DNA from: Synechococcus sp. ATX 2A4 | GTDB lineage: Bacteria; Cyanobacteriota; Cyanobacteriia; PCC-6307; Cyanobiaceae | Assembly: GCF_024346375.1 (NCBI RefSeq) | Contig: NZ_JAGQCV010000002.1 | Coordinates: 62,001 to 126,000, forward strand | Direction of reading: 5' to 3' | Length of the DNA: 64,000 bases | Shown: one piece after another, positions 1-10,021 of the stretch | Numbering within the stretch: the first letter of the stretch is position 1 | Layout of the letters: each line of letters begins with the position of its first letter | Translations under genes and position numbers: made by a program | The notes under the pieces: model-generated | The model's input: the letters and a program-made list of their open reading frames with translations, nothing else | Told to the model about the DNA's origin: nothing | Database searches by the model: none

Positions 1-762
1 CAGGGTCGGCTTGAAGATGAGGTATTCATCGGGGTTCACTGCCCCCTGCACCACGTTTTCGCCCAGGCCATAGGCAGCCGTGAGCAGAACGGCTTCACGG
101 AAGCCACTTTCGGTGTCGATCGTGAACATCACGCCCGAAGCGGCAAGATCGGAGCGCACCATCGTCTGCACGCCGATCGACAGCGCCACCGCGTCGTGGG
201 CGAAGCCGTTGATCTGCCGGTAGGAGATGGCCCGATCCGTGAACAATGAGGCATAGCAACGGCGGCAGGCGGCCAGCAGGGCGTCGGCGCCTTGCACGTT
301 GAGAAAGCTTTCCTGCTGTCCGGCGAAGCTGGCCTCCGGCAGATCTTCAGCCGTGGCACTCGAGCGGACCGCCACTGCCACTTCGCTGCCGGTGCTTTCC
401 TCGCACAGTTCCTGGTAATAACGCCGGATGGCTTCCTCCAGCGGCGGCGGCAGGGTGGCGTTCAACAGCAGTTGGCGCGCGGCGGCACCACTTGCCTGCA
501 GGGCCGTCAGATCGCTGGCATCGAGGCCATCAAACAGGGCGGCAAGCTGGGCCTCCAGCCCGTTGTGGGCGAGCAGCAGGCGGTAGGCCCCAGCCGTGGT
601 GGCAAAGCCGCTGGGCACCGCCACCCCCCGGGGCGCCAGTTGGCGGATCATCTCCCCGAGGGAGGCGTTTTTCCCCCCCACCTGGGCGATGGCGTCGAGG
701 CCGACGGATTGGAGCGGCACAACCAGGAGATCGGGGCTGCCCATTGCTGGTGCCTGAGCCAT
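1..762 (-). CDS. ppsA: Phosphoenolpyruvate synthase, N-terminal part (runs off the left edge)
   Basis: Partial gene: 254 N-terminal codons are present and the rest lies left of the window. PEP synthase makes phosphoenolpyruvate from pyruvate and ATP for gluconeogenesis. The visible part is the ATP-grasp-like nucleotide-binding domain of the PPDK/PEP-synthase family. It shows VGGKNASLGEM near residue 30, VRSSATAEDLPEASFAGQ near residue 140 and YGLGENVVQGAVNPDEY at the cut end. I chose the ATG at 762; a second ATG lies seven codons in. It is 25 bp downstream of a binding-protein-like gene on the same strand, so it may be the last gene of a run that starts near ilvB. PEP synthase fits better than pyruvate phosphate dikinase because of this N-terminal form, but the phosphohistidine and C-terminal domains cannot be seen. 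Confidence 0.93.
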   Translation of the reverse strand, partial: MAQAPAMGSPDLLVVPLQSVGLDAIAQVGGKNASLGEMIRQLAPRGVAVPSGFATTAGAYRLLLAHNGLEAQLAALFDGLDASDLTALQASGAAARQLLLNATLPPPLEEAIRRYYQELCEESTGSEVAVAVRSSATAEDLPEASFAGQQESFLNVQGADALLAACRRCYASLFTDRAISYRQINGFAHDAVALSIGVQTMVRSDLAASGVMFTIDTESGFREAVLLTAAYGLGENVVQGAVNPDEYLIFKPTL

Positions 763-787
763 CACGACCTCTGCCGATGTCTTGAGC

Positions 788-1987
788 CTAGGAACGGGGG
801 TCGTTTCCAGCTGCAGGCAGGGGAGTCAGTTGCAGTTGCGCGCTCGGTGGGCTGCCCTCACCTAAATCCAGCTGGCTGGCGGCGCCTTTGAGGGCGGTGC
901 GGCCCCCCTGGCGACGGGTTTTGAGCGCAGCGCAGAGCTCCCGGGGTTGTGCCTTGGGGTCAAGCCAGGCCATGTCCCAGGGTTTGGTGTCACCCGGGCG
1001 CCGGGCGGCCACGGCGGCCAGCTGGCCGGTGTCGTACCCGGTGGCTTCCACCAGGCTGGGGGCGTAGTTGTAGTGGCGCTGGAAGGTTTCGGCAAAGCGG
1101 CTCCAGCCGGGCCCGCGACTGAGCGGATCCACCCCCAATTGGGCGTTGGCCAGCGGCTCCCTGGCCGGAAACGGCCATACGAGGGTGAGGTCGGCCGGCC
1201 AGCGCGCCTCCCGCACCGCCATGGCCAGCGGGCTGCTCGGCGTTGTCAGCACCACCAGGGCCTGAGGGCGGAAAAAGTCCACGTCGTCCACCAGGCGGGT
1301 GATGGTGCGGGCATCGGGATCGGCGATCTCCTGGCTTCCCTCCTGGTAACCCACCACCCGGCCGCCGTCGCCACTCAGCGAAGCCACGAAGCGGTCGGCC
1401 AGGGCAATCTGCTCGCTGCTGCCGTCATGGATCACCAGCACGCGGGAGCGTCTGTCTTCGATCAGGCCTTTGGCGAGGCGATCAGCCTCCAGGCTGCGGG
1501 CCGGCAGCACCGGCCAGAGCCGGTCGGCGCCGGTGAGGCTGGGCAGGCCACTCAGGGAGCTGCCCCGCTGCAGCGGCAGCAGCACGGTGAGGCCCAGCTC
1601 CTGTGCCAGCAAGCCATACGACACCAGCGACACCGCCGGTGGGGCGATCAGCAAGCCGGGCAGGGGCCTGGCCGTGAGCGCCGCGCGGGGGTCCTGCTCC
1701 GGCGGCACCCAGCCCAGCTGCAGGGTGGGCGGCTCCACCCCGCAGGCGCGTGCGTCCGCCATGGCAAGTTCGTAGCCGCGGCGGAAGCCGTCTCCCACCC
1801 CCGCCAGTAGCCCCTCGGGTGTCAGCAGCATCAACACATCGCTGCGGACCGGCGCGCTGGCGGCGAGGCTCTGCAGCCCGAACAGGGCAGCCACCACGCC
1901 GGTAGCCATCCAGAAGAGGTTGCGGCGAGGGGGTGGTTCAGCACCGGAGCCGGACGCGGATTTCCCGGGGGACATGCGGGCTTCCAT
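788..1987 (-). CDS. ABC-type branched-chain amino-acid-like periplasmic binding protein
   Basis: 399 residues. An N-terminal positively charged stretch and a hydrophobic segment (about residues 23-45, ending SLAASA) look like an uncleaved or late-cleaved export signal. The rest has the look of a type-1 periplasmic binding fold (LivK/Peripl_BP_6 type): a first lobe with MLLTPEGLLAGVGDGFRRG, a middle RVLVIHDGSSEQIALADRF and a late GYDTGQLAAVAA helix. No permease or ATPase gene is nearby, so it may be an orphan solute receptor or a structural protein that reuses the fold. An alternative start is the ATG four codons in. Function is inferred from fold resemblance only. Confidence 0.7.
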   Translation of the reverse strand: MEARMSPGKSASGSGAEPPPRRNLFWMATGVVAALFGLQSLAASAPVRSDVLMLLTPEGLLAGVGDGFRRGYELAMADARACGVEPPTLQLGWVPPEQDPRAALTARPLPGLLIAPPAVSLVSYGLLAQELGLTVLLPLQRGSSLSGLPSLTGADRLWPVLPARSLEADRLAKGLIEDRRSRVLVIHDGSSEQIALADRFVASLSGDGGRVVGYQEGSQEIADPDARTITRLVDDVDFFRPQALVVLTTPSSPLAMAVREARWPADLTLVWPFPAREPLANAQLGVDPLSRGPGWSRFAETFQRHYNYAPSLVEATGYDTGQLAAVAARRPGDTKPWDMAWLDPKAQPRELCAALKTRRQGGRTALKGAASQLDLGEGSPPSAQLQLTPLPAAGNDPRS

Positions 1988-2001
1988 TCAGCCGGCGAAC
2001 A

Positions 2002-2343
2002 CTAGGAGGGTTGGTCTCCACCGCCACCCTTGGCGGCGGTGCCGACAAGCTTGCCTGCGCTGCCACCAGGTGTGCCTGCGCTGCCGCCGTCCATCCCTGC
2101 GCCACCGCCAGGCCCCGCCTCGGTGTCCTGCTCTGGTTCGTCCAGCGTTGAGCCTTCGTTCTGGCTCTCGGGCAGCAGCTGGGTGAACAGGCCCGCTGCG
2201 ACGAGTACGCCGCCCAGGGTGAAGGCCAGGGGGCGGTTGGCGGCGGCGGCACCCTCCATCCAGGTACCCGCGGCAAGAAAGGCACCGCCCAACAGTAGGC
2301 TGGGCACCAGCACGATCCCCTTGGCTGTGCGGTTGATGCTCAT
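2002..2343 (-). CDS. Small membrane protein with Gly-rich tail
   Basis: 113 residues, unknown family. Two hydrophobic segments (about residues 9-28 and 38-57) predict a hairpin in the membrane. The remaining half is acidic and then very rich in Gly, Ser and Ala, with the pentapeptide GGSAG occurring twice; the DNA there repeats with a spacing of about 21 bp. Its ATG overlaps the stop codon of the upstream SNase-like gene (ATGA type), so the two are probably translated together. No function can be assigned. Confidence 0.6.
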   Translation of the reverse strand: MSINRTAKGIVLVPSLLLGGAFLAAGTWMEGAAAANRPLAFTLGGVLVAAGLFTQLLPESQNEGSTLDEPEQDTEAGPGGGAGMDGGSAGTPGGSAGKLVGTAAKGGGGDQPS

Positions 2344-2738
2344 CAGCCCGCCAAGGCAGCCGGGGCCGGGCAGCCCTGCGGTGCCTCCGTCGCCTCCAGT
2401 GGGCTGGCCAGACCGGCCTGTTGCAGCCCCGTGCCCAGGTCGACGCCGCTTGACAGCACGGTGACCCGAGCCAGCAGGGTGCCGTCGGCGAGGCCCAGCG
2501 GGCGCAGATTCACGCGCGTGCGCCGCGGCAAGGCATCCCGCAGCCAGGCGGTGGCGGCTGCACCATCGTCAGGGTCGACCTGCACGCATCCCAATCGCAC
2601 CGGGTAGCTGCGGTTTTGATCGCCCACCTGCAACAAAGTGGCGCCACGCACCTGCAGCACTTCTGCGGCTTCGGCTGGGGCAGGGGCAAGCGTGAACATC
2701 AGCATCATCGCCAGCAGGCAGGGCAGGAGACCCCGCAA
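2343..2738 (-). CDS. Secreted SNase-like (TNase fold) protein, probably catalytically inactive
   Basis: 131 residues with a clear signal peptide (hydrophobic residues 4-22, cleavage after APAEA). The body resembles a thermonuclease-like OB fold: VLQVRGATLLQVGD, then YPVRLGCVQVDPDDG, then AAATAWLRDAL and a TLLARVTV strand. In active nucleases the segment after RL carries an Asp and a Glu (RLxGIDxPE). Here it reads RLGCVQVDP, so the metal-binding Asp appears lost. It lies 14 bp downstream of ilvB and overlaps the next gene by 1 bp. It is probably a structural or binding protein in the periplasm. Confidence 0.6.
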   Translation of the reverse strand: MRGLLPCLLAMMLMFTLAPAPAEAAEVLQVRGATLLQVGDQNRSYPVRLGCVQVDPDDGAAATAWLRDALPRRTRVNLRPLGLADGTLLARVTVLSSGVDLGTGLQQAGLASPLEATEAPQGCPAPAALAG

Positions 2739-2752
2739 AACGGCAGGGGAGG

Positions 2753-4642
2753 TCAGAGTTTCGCCCCGCAGCTGGGGCAGAACAGATGGGCGCTCTCGGT
2801 GGTGGCACCGCAGGAGCCGCAGTCGCGGGTGGTGTCGATCGCGAGCTCTGGATGGCTGGGCAGACCCACCATCTGGGCATTGCTGGCGCCTGGAGGAACC
2901 ATCGGATAGCAGTTCTCGTTGCGCCGCACCCGCACATTCACCACGACCGGGCCGGGATGCGACAAGGCCTCCTGCAGATCCTGATGCAGGCGGTTGCGGT
3001 CGGTGATGTCGATGCCGCGCACCCCGAACGCTTCAGCAAGGGCTGAGAAGTTCGGCATGCCGCCGGTCATCTCGGAGGCGGAATAGCGCTCGCCGTAGAA
3101 GCTTTCCTGCCATTGGCGCACCATGCCCTGCCAGCCGTTGTTGATGATCACCACCTTCACCGGCAGCGCGTATTGGGAGAGGGTGCCGAGTTCCTGGATG
3201 TTCATCAGGATGCTGGCGTCGCCGGCGACGCACACCACCTGGTCCTCGGGGAAGGCCACCTGCACCCCCATGGCGGCCGGCAGGCCGTAGCCCATGGTGC
3301 CGAGGCCGCTGCTGCTGATCCAATGGCGCGGTGGGGTGTTCATGAACTGGGCCGCCCACATCTGGTGCTGGCCCACATCGGTGGTGACGAACGCCTCGGG
3401 AGTGAGCTGCTGCAGGGCCACCATCACTTCCTGAGGGGCGATTTCACCCACCGGTTCAGGAATCACAAGCGGATAGTGGCGCTTCCAGCTGCGGATGCGC
3501 TCCAGCCAGGCTTCGGTGCGGTTGGTGGGCGGCTCGCTGCTGGAGCTGGTCAGCAGGGCATCGAGCGCCAGGCCCACGTCTGCCACGATCGGCACTTCGG
3601 GTACCCGGTTCTTGCCCACCTCGGCCGCATCGATGTCGATGTGGATCACCTGGGCCCGGGGGGCGAAGCTGTCCAGCCGGCCGGTGACCCGGTCGTCGAA
3701 GCGGGCACCGGCGGCGATCAGCAGATCGCATTCGGTGACGGCGAAATTGGCGTAGGCGGTGCCGTGCATCCCAAGCATGCCCACGGCCAGTGGATTGTGC
3801 TCATCGAAAGCACCCTTGCCCATCAATGTGGTGGTGACGGGCAGGGCGAAGCGCTCAGCCAACTGGCGTAAGGCCCCGTGGGCACCGGCGCTGACCGCAC
3901 CACCACCCACGTAAAGCAGCGGACGGCGCGCCTTGCGGATCAGCTCCAGAGCCTGCTGGATGCGCACCGGATCGGGGGCCACCGGCAGGGCGTAGCCGGC
4001 AGGAACCGAGCGGCCGGGCTCCACCGGCACGTAATCGAATTCTTCGAGGCCCACATCCTTGGGCACATCAATCAGCACCGGCCCCGGCCGGCCGGTGGCG
4101 GCGATCAAAAAGGCTTCCGCCACGATCCGTCCGATGTCGGCGGGATCGCGCACCACCCAGGAATGCTTCACGATCGGCAGGGTGATGCCGAAGATGTCGG
4201 TTTCCTGGAAGGCATCGGTGCCGATCGAAGCGCGGCCCACCTGGCCGGTGATCACCACCATCGGCACCGAATCCATCTGGGCGGTGGCGATGCCGGTGAC
4301 CAGATTGGTGGCGCCTGGCCCGGAGGTGCCGAAGCACACGCCCACCCGGCCCGTGGCACGGGCATAGGCATCGGCGGCGTGGGTGCCCCCTTGCTCGTGA
4401 CGCACCAGGATGTGCTTCAGCCAGCCGTGGCTTTCGGCCTGGTGGAGCGCATCGTAGATGGGGAGGATCGCACCCCCTGGATAGCCGAAGATGTGCTCCA
4501 CACCATGGCGGTGCAGCGCATCCATCAGGGCGTGAGCGCCTGTGACCCTCCCCGGCACGGCCGGCATCGGCCGCAGGGGGGAGGCGGATACAACCGCTGT
4601 GGGGACGGTCGTCAGGGTCACGGCAGTCGCTGCGGGCATCAC
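2753..4642 (-). CDS. ilvB: Acetolactate synthase large subunit with C-terminal zinc ribbon
   Basis: 629 residues. This is the thiamine-diphosphate enzyme that condenses two pyruvates (or pyruvate and 2-oxobutyrate) in branched-chain amino-acid synthesis. The N-terminal PYR domain has [15 protein letters not shown] and the catalytic Glu in [18 protein letters not shown]. The C-terminal PP domain has the ThDP/Mg motif [14 protein letters not shown] and [11 protein letters not shown]. The protein ends with about 25 extra residues holding two CxxC knuckles (CGSC and CPSC), a rubredoxin-like zinc ribbon absent from E. coli IlvB. The first 25 residues are low-complexity, so a later start is possible. 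The regulatory subunit IlvN is not in the window. Confidence 0.95.
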   Translation of the reverse strand: MMPAATAVTLTTVPTAVVSASPLRPMPAVPGRVTGAHALMDALHRHGVEHIFGYPGGAILPIYDALHQAESHGWLKHILVRHEQGGTHAADAYARATGRVGVCFGTSGPGATNLVTGIATAQMDSVPMVVITGQVGRASIGTDAFQETDIFGITLPIVKHSWVVRDPADIGRIVAEAFLIAATGRPGPVLIDVPKDVGLEEFDYVPVEPGRSVPAGYALPVAPDPVRIQQALELIRKARRPLLYVGGGAVSAGAHGALRQLAERFALPVTTTLMGKGAFDEHNPLAVGMLGMHGTAYANFAVTECDLLIAAGARFDDRVTGRLDSFAPRAQVIHIDIDAAEVGKNRVPEVPIVADVGLALDALLTSSSSEPPTNRTEAWLERIRSWKRHYPLVIPEPVGEIAPQEVMVALQQLTPEAFVTTDVGQHQMWAAQFMNTPPRHWISSSGLGTMGYGLPAAMGVQVAFPEDQVVCVAGDASILMNIQELGTLSQYALPVKVVIINNGWQGMVRQWQESFYGERYSASEMTGGMPNFSALAEAFGVRGIDITDRNRLHQDLQEALSHPGPVVVNVRVRRNENCYPMVPPGASNAQMVGLPSHPELAIDTTRDCGSCGATTESAHLFCPSCGAKL

Positions 4643-4750
4643 GGTCGCCTCACATTAAGAGGTGCTCCATGGCTGTGAGCTGAACTGTTTCGATTCCCAC
4701 CGGCGGCCCGCTCCAACCAGCAGTCCGTACCAATCAGGAGCCCAGACCCA

Positions 4751-5294
4751 TCAGCGGCCGCTGCCACCTGCGGCAACGCGGCGGCTGCGCACCATCGCCT
4801 GCAGAATTCTCACCGGATCGAGCCATTCGCCCCGATAACGGATTCCCCAATGCAGGTGGGGCCCGGTGGTGCGCCCGGTCATGCCGATGTGGCCGATCAG
4901 CTGGCCGCGGGCGACCCGTTGGCCGGGCCCCAGCAGCACCCGCCCGCTCAGATAGCGGCCGCCACTCACCCGCCCGCCGAGATGGCAATAGATGTGGTCG
5001 TAGTCGCCGGAGCGGATCACCAGGCCAATGCCGCAGCGGCCATCGTTGATCACATCGCTCACCACGCCTCCCCACCAGCTGCGGATCGGAGACCCCAGCG
5101 GCGCGGCGATGTCGAGGCCGGAATGCTGCTCCCGGCCGCCCCCGGGGCCGACGCGAAAACCGAAGTGGCTCGTATATCCGGCGAAATTCACCACCGGAAA
5201 CACACCCAGGCGCCAGAGCTGATTGGCCGCCTGAACCGGTGCGACCGTGGCCGGGCTGAGCAGCAGGGCCAGGCCCAGCGCCGTCAACCGGCGT

Positions 5295-5314
<20 letters not shown>
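4751..5314 (-). CDS. M23-family (LytM-type) peptidase, secreted
   Basis: 187 residues. A signal peptide (residues 10-29, ending PVQA) is followed directly by a peptidase M23 domain with an intact metal site: [13 protein letters not shown] (HxxxD) and GPHLHWGI (HxH), with [12 protein letters not shown] between them. Such enzymes cut peptide cross-links in peptidoglycan, or act as EnvC-like activators when the site is lost; here the site is complete. The ATG lies inside the 3' end of hemH (20 bp overlap), so translation may be coupled to hemH. About 108 bp to ilvB downstream shows no obvious terminator. Confidence 0.88.
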
Positions 5315-6470
<1,156 letters not shown>

Positions 6471-6580
6471 GCCAGATCATTCCGTCAGGTCAGCCGAGCG
6501 TAACGCTGCCCCCCCGTCGCTGCTCACCGCCAGCTGGCGTGGCGCCTGTCGCGCCGATACCCTCGGCTGCAGCCTCAGGA

Positions 6581-7840
6581 ATGGCAACGGAGGTGGTCGA
6601 ACAAGAGGCGAACACTGCAGCAGCCGGTGCCACGGGCCTGGCAGGCCTCGACGCCGAACTGCAGCGCGGCAACGCCCAACTGGCCGAAGCCGGTGTCGCC
6701 CTGCGTCTGGAGCGCCGCGGCCTGCGCCTTGGTCTGCGCGGTCCGTTGCCCTGCCGGCGCGGCAGTGGCCGCTTCCGTGTGCAACGGCTCAGCCTCGGGC
6801 TGCCTGCCAGTGACGAGGGTCTGCGCCAGGCCCGCCGTGAACTGCGCCGCGTGCAGCAGGAGCTCCAGCAGCAGCGCTTCGCCTGGCCGTCCGTGCCGCA
6901 GGCGCCAATGCCGGCGGCCGGGCGCTCCGCCGCCGCCCGCTCCGCCGGCGGCGTCGCTGTCACCCGTGCGGCTGCCACCGCGCTCGATGCGGCGCTGGAG
7001 CGTTTCGAGCGCCAGTTCTTCGAGGACCCCCGCCGGAGTCGCAACCCGGCCGGCACCCGCACCACCTGGACGGCGGCCTATCTGCCCTATGTGCGGCGCC
7101 TGTCAGCCCGCGCCGTGGCTGCTCGCCTCGATGCGCCGTTGCTGCTGCAGGTGCTGGAGAGCTACCCCGCCGCCAGCCGTAGCCGGCAGCAGTGCGGCAC
7201 TGCCCTGGCGGCCCTGGCCAAAACGGTGGCGATCGATCTGCCCGCCGACTGGAGTGCCCGGGCCGGTGGCTACGGCCTGCACCGGGCCCAGTTCCGCCAG
7301 TTGCCGAGCGATGGCCAGGTGGAGCAGCTGGTGGAGCGGATCCCCAACCCCGGCTGGCGCCTGGCCTATGGCCTGATGGCCACCTACGGCCTGCGCAACC
7401 ACGAGGTGTTCTTCGCCGATCTCAGCGCCCTGCTGCCGGGCGGCGACCGGGTGATCCGGGTGCTTCCCACCAGCAAGACGGGTGAGCACCAGGTGTGGCC
7501 GTTTCAGCCCGACTGGGTGGAGCGCTTTGAGCTGCCGCGCCTCGCCCTGGAGGCGGGGTCCCTGCCTCCGGTCTGCACCGATCTGCGCACCACCACGCTG
7601 CAGCAGGTGGGCCGGCGGGTGGCGGAGCAGTTCCGTCGCTACGAGCTGCCGATCACCCCCTATGACCTGCGCCATGCCTGGGCCGTACGCACGATCCACA
7701 TCGGCCTGCCCGACACGGTGGCCGCCCGGATGATGGGCCACTCGGTGTCGATTCACACGCGCACTTATCACCACTGGATCACGCGGCGCGATCAGCAGCA
7801 GGCCGTGGACGCCGCCCTTTCCCGCCAACGTGCCGGTTGA
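6581..7840 (+). CDS. Solitary tyrosine recombinase (integrase-like)
   Basis: About 419 residues from the ATG at 6581; a GTG at 6539 is an alternative. The C-terminal half is a tyrosine-recombinase catalytic domain: Arg in YGLRNHEVF, Lys in TSKTGEH, TPYDLRHAWAVR (box II with Tyr in the first His position), MMGHSVSIHT and the nucleophile Tyr in RTYHHW. The N-terminal part has an arm-like coiled region (about residues 10-100) and a SAM-like core-binding region (YLPYVRRLSARAVAARLDAPLL). There is no att repeat, tRNA, excisionase or phage gene nearby. It sits between hemH and cobO with the same base composition as its neighbours, so it looks like a resident chromosomal gene rather than a recent element. 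Substrate unknown. Confidence 0.85.
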   Translation: MATEVVEQEANTAAAGATGLAGLDAELQRGNAQLAEAGVALRLERRGLRLGLRGPLPCRRGSGRFRVQRLSLGLPASDEGLRQARRELRRVQQELQQQRFAWPSVPQAPMPAAGRSAAARSAGGVAVTRAAATALDAALERFERQFFEDPRRSRNPAGTRTTWTAAYLPYVRRLSARAVAARLDAPLLLQVLESYPAASRSRQQCGTALAALAKTVAIDLPADWSARAGGYGLHRAQFRQLPSDGQVEQLVERIPNPGWRLAYGLMATYGLRNHEVFFADLSALLPGGDRVIRVLPTSKTGEHQVWPFQPDWVERFELPRLALEAGSLPPVCTDLRTTTLQQVGRRVAEQFRRYELPITPYDLRHAWAVRTIHIGLPDTVAARMMGHSVSIHTRTYHHWITRRDQQQAVDAALSRQRAG

Positions 7841-7890
7841 GTCGGGCAGGATGCGGCCTGGGCCTTCTGTTTCTTGGCGCAGCCCTTCGC

Positions 7891-7964
7891 TGCCCGGCCG
7901 AAACCCGTTGGCCTGAAACCGCTTTGCCTGAAACCATCGTGCCTGAATCCCCTTGCCTGACCCC
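7891..7964. repeat. 15-bp degenerate tandem repeat abutting the cobO start
   Basis: Five consecutive units of 15, 15, 15, 15 and 14 bp share the core GCCTGAAACC. They end at 7905, 7920, 7935, 7950 and 7964; the last two drift to CTGAATCC and CTGACCCC. The final unit touches the ATG of cobO, so the array occupies the place of the ribosome binding site. No coding function is apparent. Confidence 0.75.
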
Positions 7965-8687
7965 ATGACCACCGCCAGCAACGATCTGTCGGCCACCCCC
8001 ACGTCTCCTACTGCCCCAGTCCCCAATGCCAACGCGCTGGATCAGGAGGCGGCTCGCCTGGGTCCCGGAGGAGCACTGGCGCCGGAGGCCGATGGAGAGG
8101 CCTACCGCCGCCGCATGCAGCGGCGTCAGGAGGTGCAGCGCCAGCGGGTGGGGGAACGCAACCTGGAGAAGGGCCTGGTGTTGGTGTTCACCGGCGACGG
8201 CAAGGGCAAAACCACCGCAGCGCTGGGACTGGTGTTGCGCACCCTGGGGCACGGCGAGCAGGTGGCCGTGGTGCAGTTCATCAAGGGCGGCTGGCAGCCG
8301 GGCGAAGCCCGCGCCCTGGAAATGTTTGGCGAAGCCCTGCACTGGCACGCCCTGGGGGAGGGATTCACCTGGGAAACCCAGGACCGGGAGCGTGACCGCG
8401 AGCTGGTGCAGCAGGCCTGGCAGACCTCGCTCACCTATCTCGAAGACCCAGGCCGCAAACTCGTGGTGCTCGATGAGGTGAACGTGGCGCTCAAGCTGGG
8501 CTATCTCGCCGTTGAGCAGGTGCTGGATGGCCTGGAGCGGAGGCCGCCGCTCACCCACGTGGCGCTCACCGGGCGCGGGGCGCCACCGGCACTGGTCGAA
8601 CGGGCGGATCTGGTCACGGAGATGCGCCTGGTGCGCCACCCCTTCCGGGAGCAGGGCGTGAAAGCGCAGGCCGGCATCGAGTTCTAA
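7965..8687 (+). CDS. cobO: Corrinoid (cob(I)yrinic acid a,c-diamide) adenosyltransferase
   Basis: 240 residues. It transfers the 5'-deoxyadenosyl group from ATP to the cobalt of a corrinoid in cobalamin (pseudocobalamin) synthesis or salvage, in the cytoplasm. The P-loop [14 protein letters not shown] and the downstream [27 protein letters not shown] (Walker B-like) and [13 protein letters not shown] are classic for the CobA/CobO/BtuR family. The first 60 residues are a low-complexity lead followed by an [11 protein letters not shown] helix. I use the ATG at 7965; an in-frame TTG four codons upstream lies inside the tandem repeat. cobK lies 21 kb away, so the pathway is scattered. Confidence 0.93.
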   Translation: MTTASNDLSATPTSPTAPVPNANALDQEAARLGPGGALAPEADGEAYRRRMQRRQEVQRQRVGERNLEKGLVLVFTGDGKGKTTAALGLVLRTLGHGEQVAVVQFIKGGWQPGEARALEMFGEALHWHALGEGFTWETQDRERDRELVQQAWQTSLTYLEDPGRKLVVLDEVNVALKLGYLAVEQVLDGLERRPPLTHVALTGRGAPPALVERADLVTEMRLVRHPFREQGVKAQAGIEF

Positions 8688-8742
8688 CGACCGCCGTGCT
8701 TGCTACTGTTCGGCCGTCCGCAGTGGCCGAGCGCTCAGAACG

Positions 8743-9456
8743 ATGGCATTCAAGCGCGTCCTGCTCAAACTCAGCGGGGAAGCGCTGATGGGGGAGTTGG
8801 GCTATGGCATCGATCCCGCCATTGTCCAGTCAATTGCCACGGATGTGGCAGCGGTTGTCGCCTCTGGCACCGAGCTGGCGATCGTGGTGGGGGGCGGCAA
8901 TATTTTCAGGGGCCTGAAGGGTTCCTCGGCGGGCATGGACCGTGCCACCGCCGACTACGTCGGCATGCTGGCCACCGTGATGAACGCCATCACCCTGCAG
9001 GACGCCCTTGAGCGGGCCGGCGTGCCCACCCGCGTGCAGACAGCAATCGGCATGCAGGAAGTGGCCGAGCCCTACATCCGCCGCCGGGCGATCCGTCACC
9101 TGGAGAAAGGCCGGGTGGTGGTGTTCGGCGCCGGCTGTGGCAACCCCTTCTTCACCACCGACACCACCGCTGCCCTGCGGGCGGCCGAGATCAACGCCGA
9201 TGTGGTCTTCAAGGCCACCAAGGTGGATGGGGTTTACGACAAGGATCCCGCCCACTATCCGGATGCGGTTCGCTACGAGAGCCTCACCTTTCAGGATGTG
9301 CTGAGCGGCGAACTGGCCGTGATGGACAGCACCGCCATCGCCCTGTGCAAAGACAACGCCATCCCGATCGTGGTGTTCGACCTCTTCGGTGCCGGCAACA
9401 TCGGGCGCGCCGTGGCGGGTGAACCGATCGGCACCCGCATCACCCCGGCCCGCTGA
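8743..9456 (+). CDS. pyrH: UMP kinase
   Basis: 237 residues, the normal bacterial length. It phosphorylates UMP to UDP with ATP. It is an amino-acid-kinase fold protein: [14 protein letters not shown] at the start, [10 protein letters not shown], the UMP-binding [15 protein letters not shown]-type stretch (here [15 protein letters not shown]) and [17 protein letters not shown]. It is followed 25 bp later by frr, the usual bacterial pairing (pyrH-frr), so the two are very likely one transcript. Confidence 0.97.
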   Translation: MAFKRVLLKLSGEALMGELGYGIDPAIVQSIATDVAAVVASGTELAIVVGGGNIFRGLKGSSAGMDRATADYVGMLATVMNAITLQDALERAGVPTRVQTAIGMQEVAEPYIRRRAIRHLEKGRVVVFGAGCGNPFFTTDTTAALRAAEINADVVFKATKVDGVYDKDPAHYPDAVRYESLTFQDVLSGELAVMDSTAIALCKDNAIPIVVFDLFGAGNIGRAVAGEPIGTRITPAR

Positions 9457-9481
9457 GCCCTTCCCCTCGCCCCACCCCGTC

Positions 9482-10021
9482 ATGGAACTCGAAGCCAGCA
9501 TGCGCAAGTCGGTGGAGTCCACCCAGCGCACCTTCAACACGATCCGCACCGGCCGGGCCAACCCCTCCCTGCTCGACAAGCTCACTGTTGAGTACTACGG
9601 GGCAGACACCCCCCTGCGTTCCCTCGCCACCATCTCCACCCCCGACTCCCAGACGATCCAGATCCAGCCCTTCGATTCCGGTTCAATGGGATTGATCGAG
9701 AAGGCGATCTCCATGAGTGATCTCGGCCTCACCCCAAACAACGACGGCAAGGTGATCCGCATCAACATCCCGCCGCTCACAGAAGAGCGCCGCAAGGATT
9801 TCTGCAAGCTGGCCTCCCGTTATGCCGAAGAAGGCAAGGTGGCCCTGCGCAACATCCGCCGCGACGCGATCGAGAAGCTCAAGAAGCAGGAGAAGGACGG
9901 GGAGCTTTCCGAGGACCAGAGCCGCGATCAACAGGACAACGTGCAGAAGCTCACCGACCGCTTCATTGCGGAGCTTGAGAAGCACCTGACGGAGAAGGAA
10001 GCCGACATCCTCCGGGTGTGA
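9482..10021 (+). CDS. frr: Ribosome recycling factor
   Basis: 179 residues. With EF-G it splits the post-termination ribosome. The tRNA-mimic coiled-coil protein begins [14 protein letters not shown] and shows the family signature [15 protein letters not shown], then [31 protein letters not shown] and [13 protein letters not shown]; it ends [10 protein letters not shown]. The ATG at 9482 gives the family's usual length; the reading frame is open further upstream into pyrH but that is not conserved sequence. Its stop overlaps the GTG start of the next gene (GTGA), suggesting coupled translation. Confidence 0.97.
   Translation: MELEASMRKSVESTQRTFNTIRTGRANPSLLDKLTVEYYGADTPLRSLATISTPDSQTIQIQPFDSGSMGLIEKAISMSDLGLTPNNDGKVIRINIPPLTEERRKDFCKLASRYAEEGKVALRNIRRDAIEKLKKQEKDGELSEDQSRDQQDNVQKLTDRFIAELEKHLTEKEADILRV

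Noticed and set aside
7891-7964. Integrase attachment site repeats
   Set aside because: The 15-bp units are next to each other, and no distal copy or element end was found.
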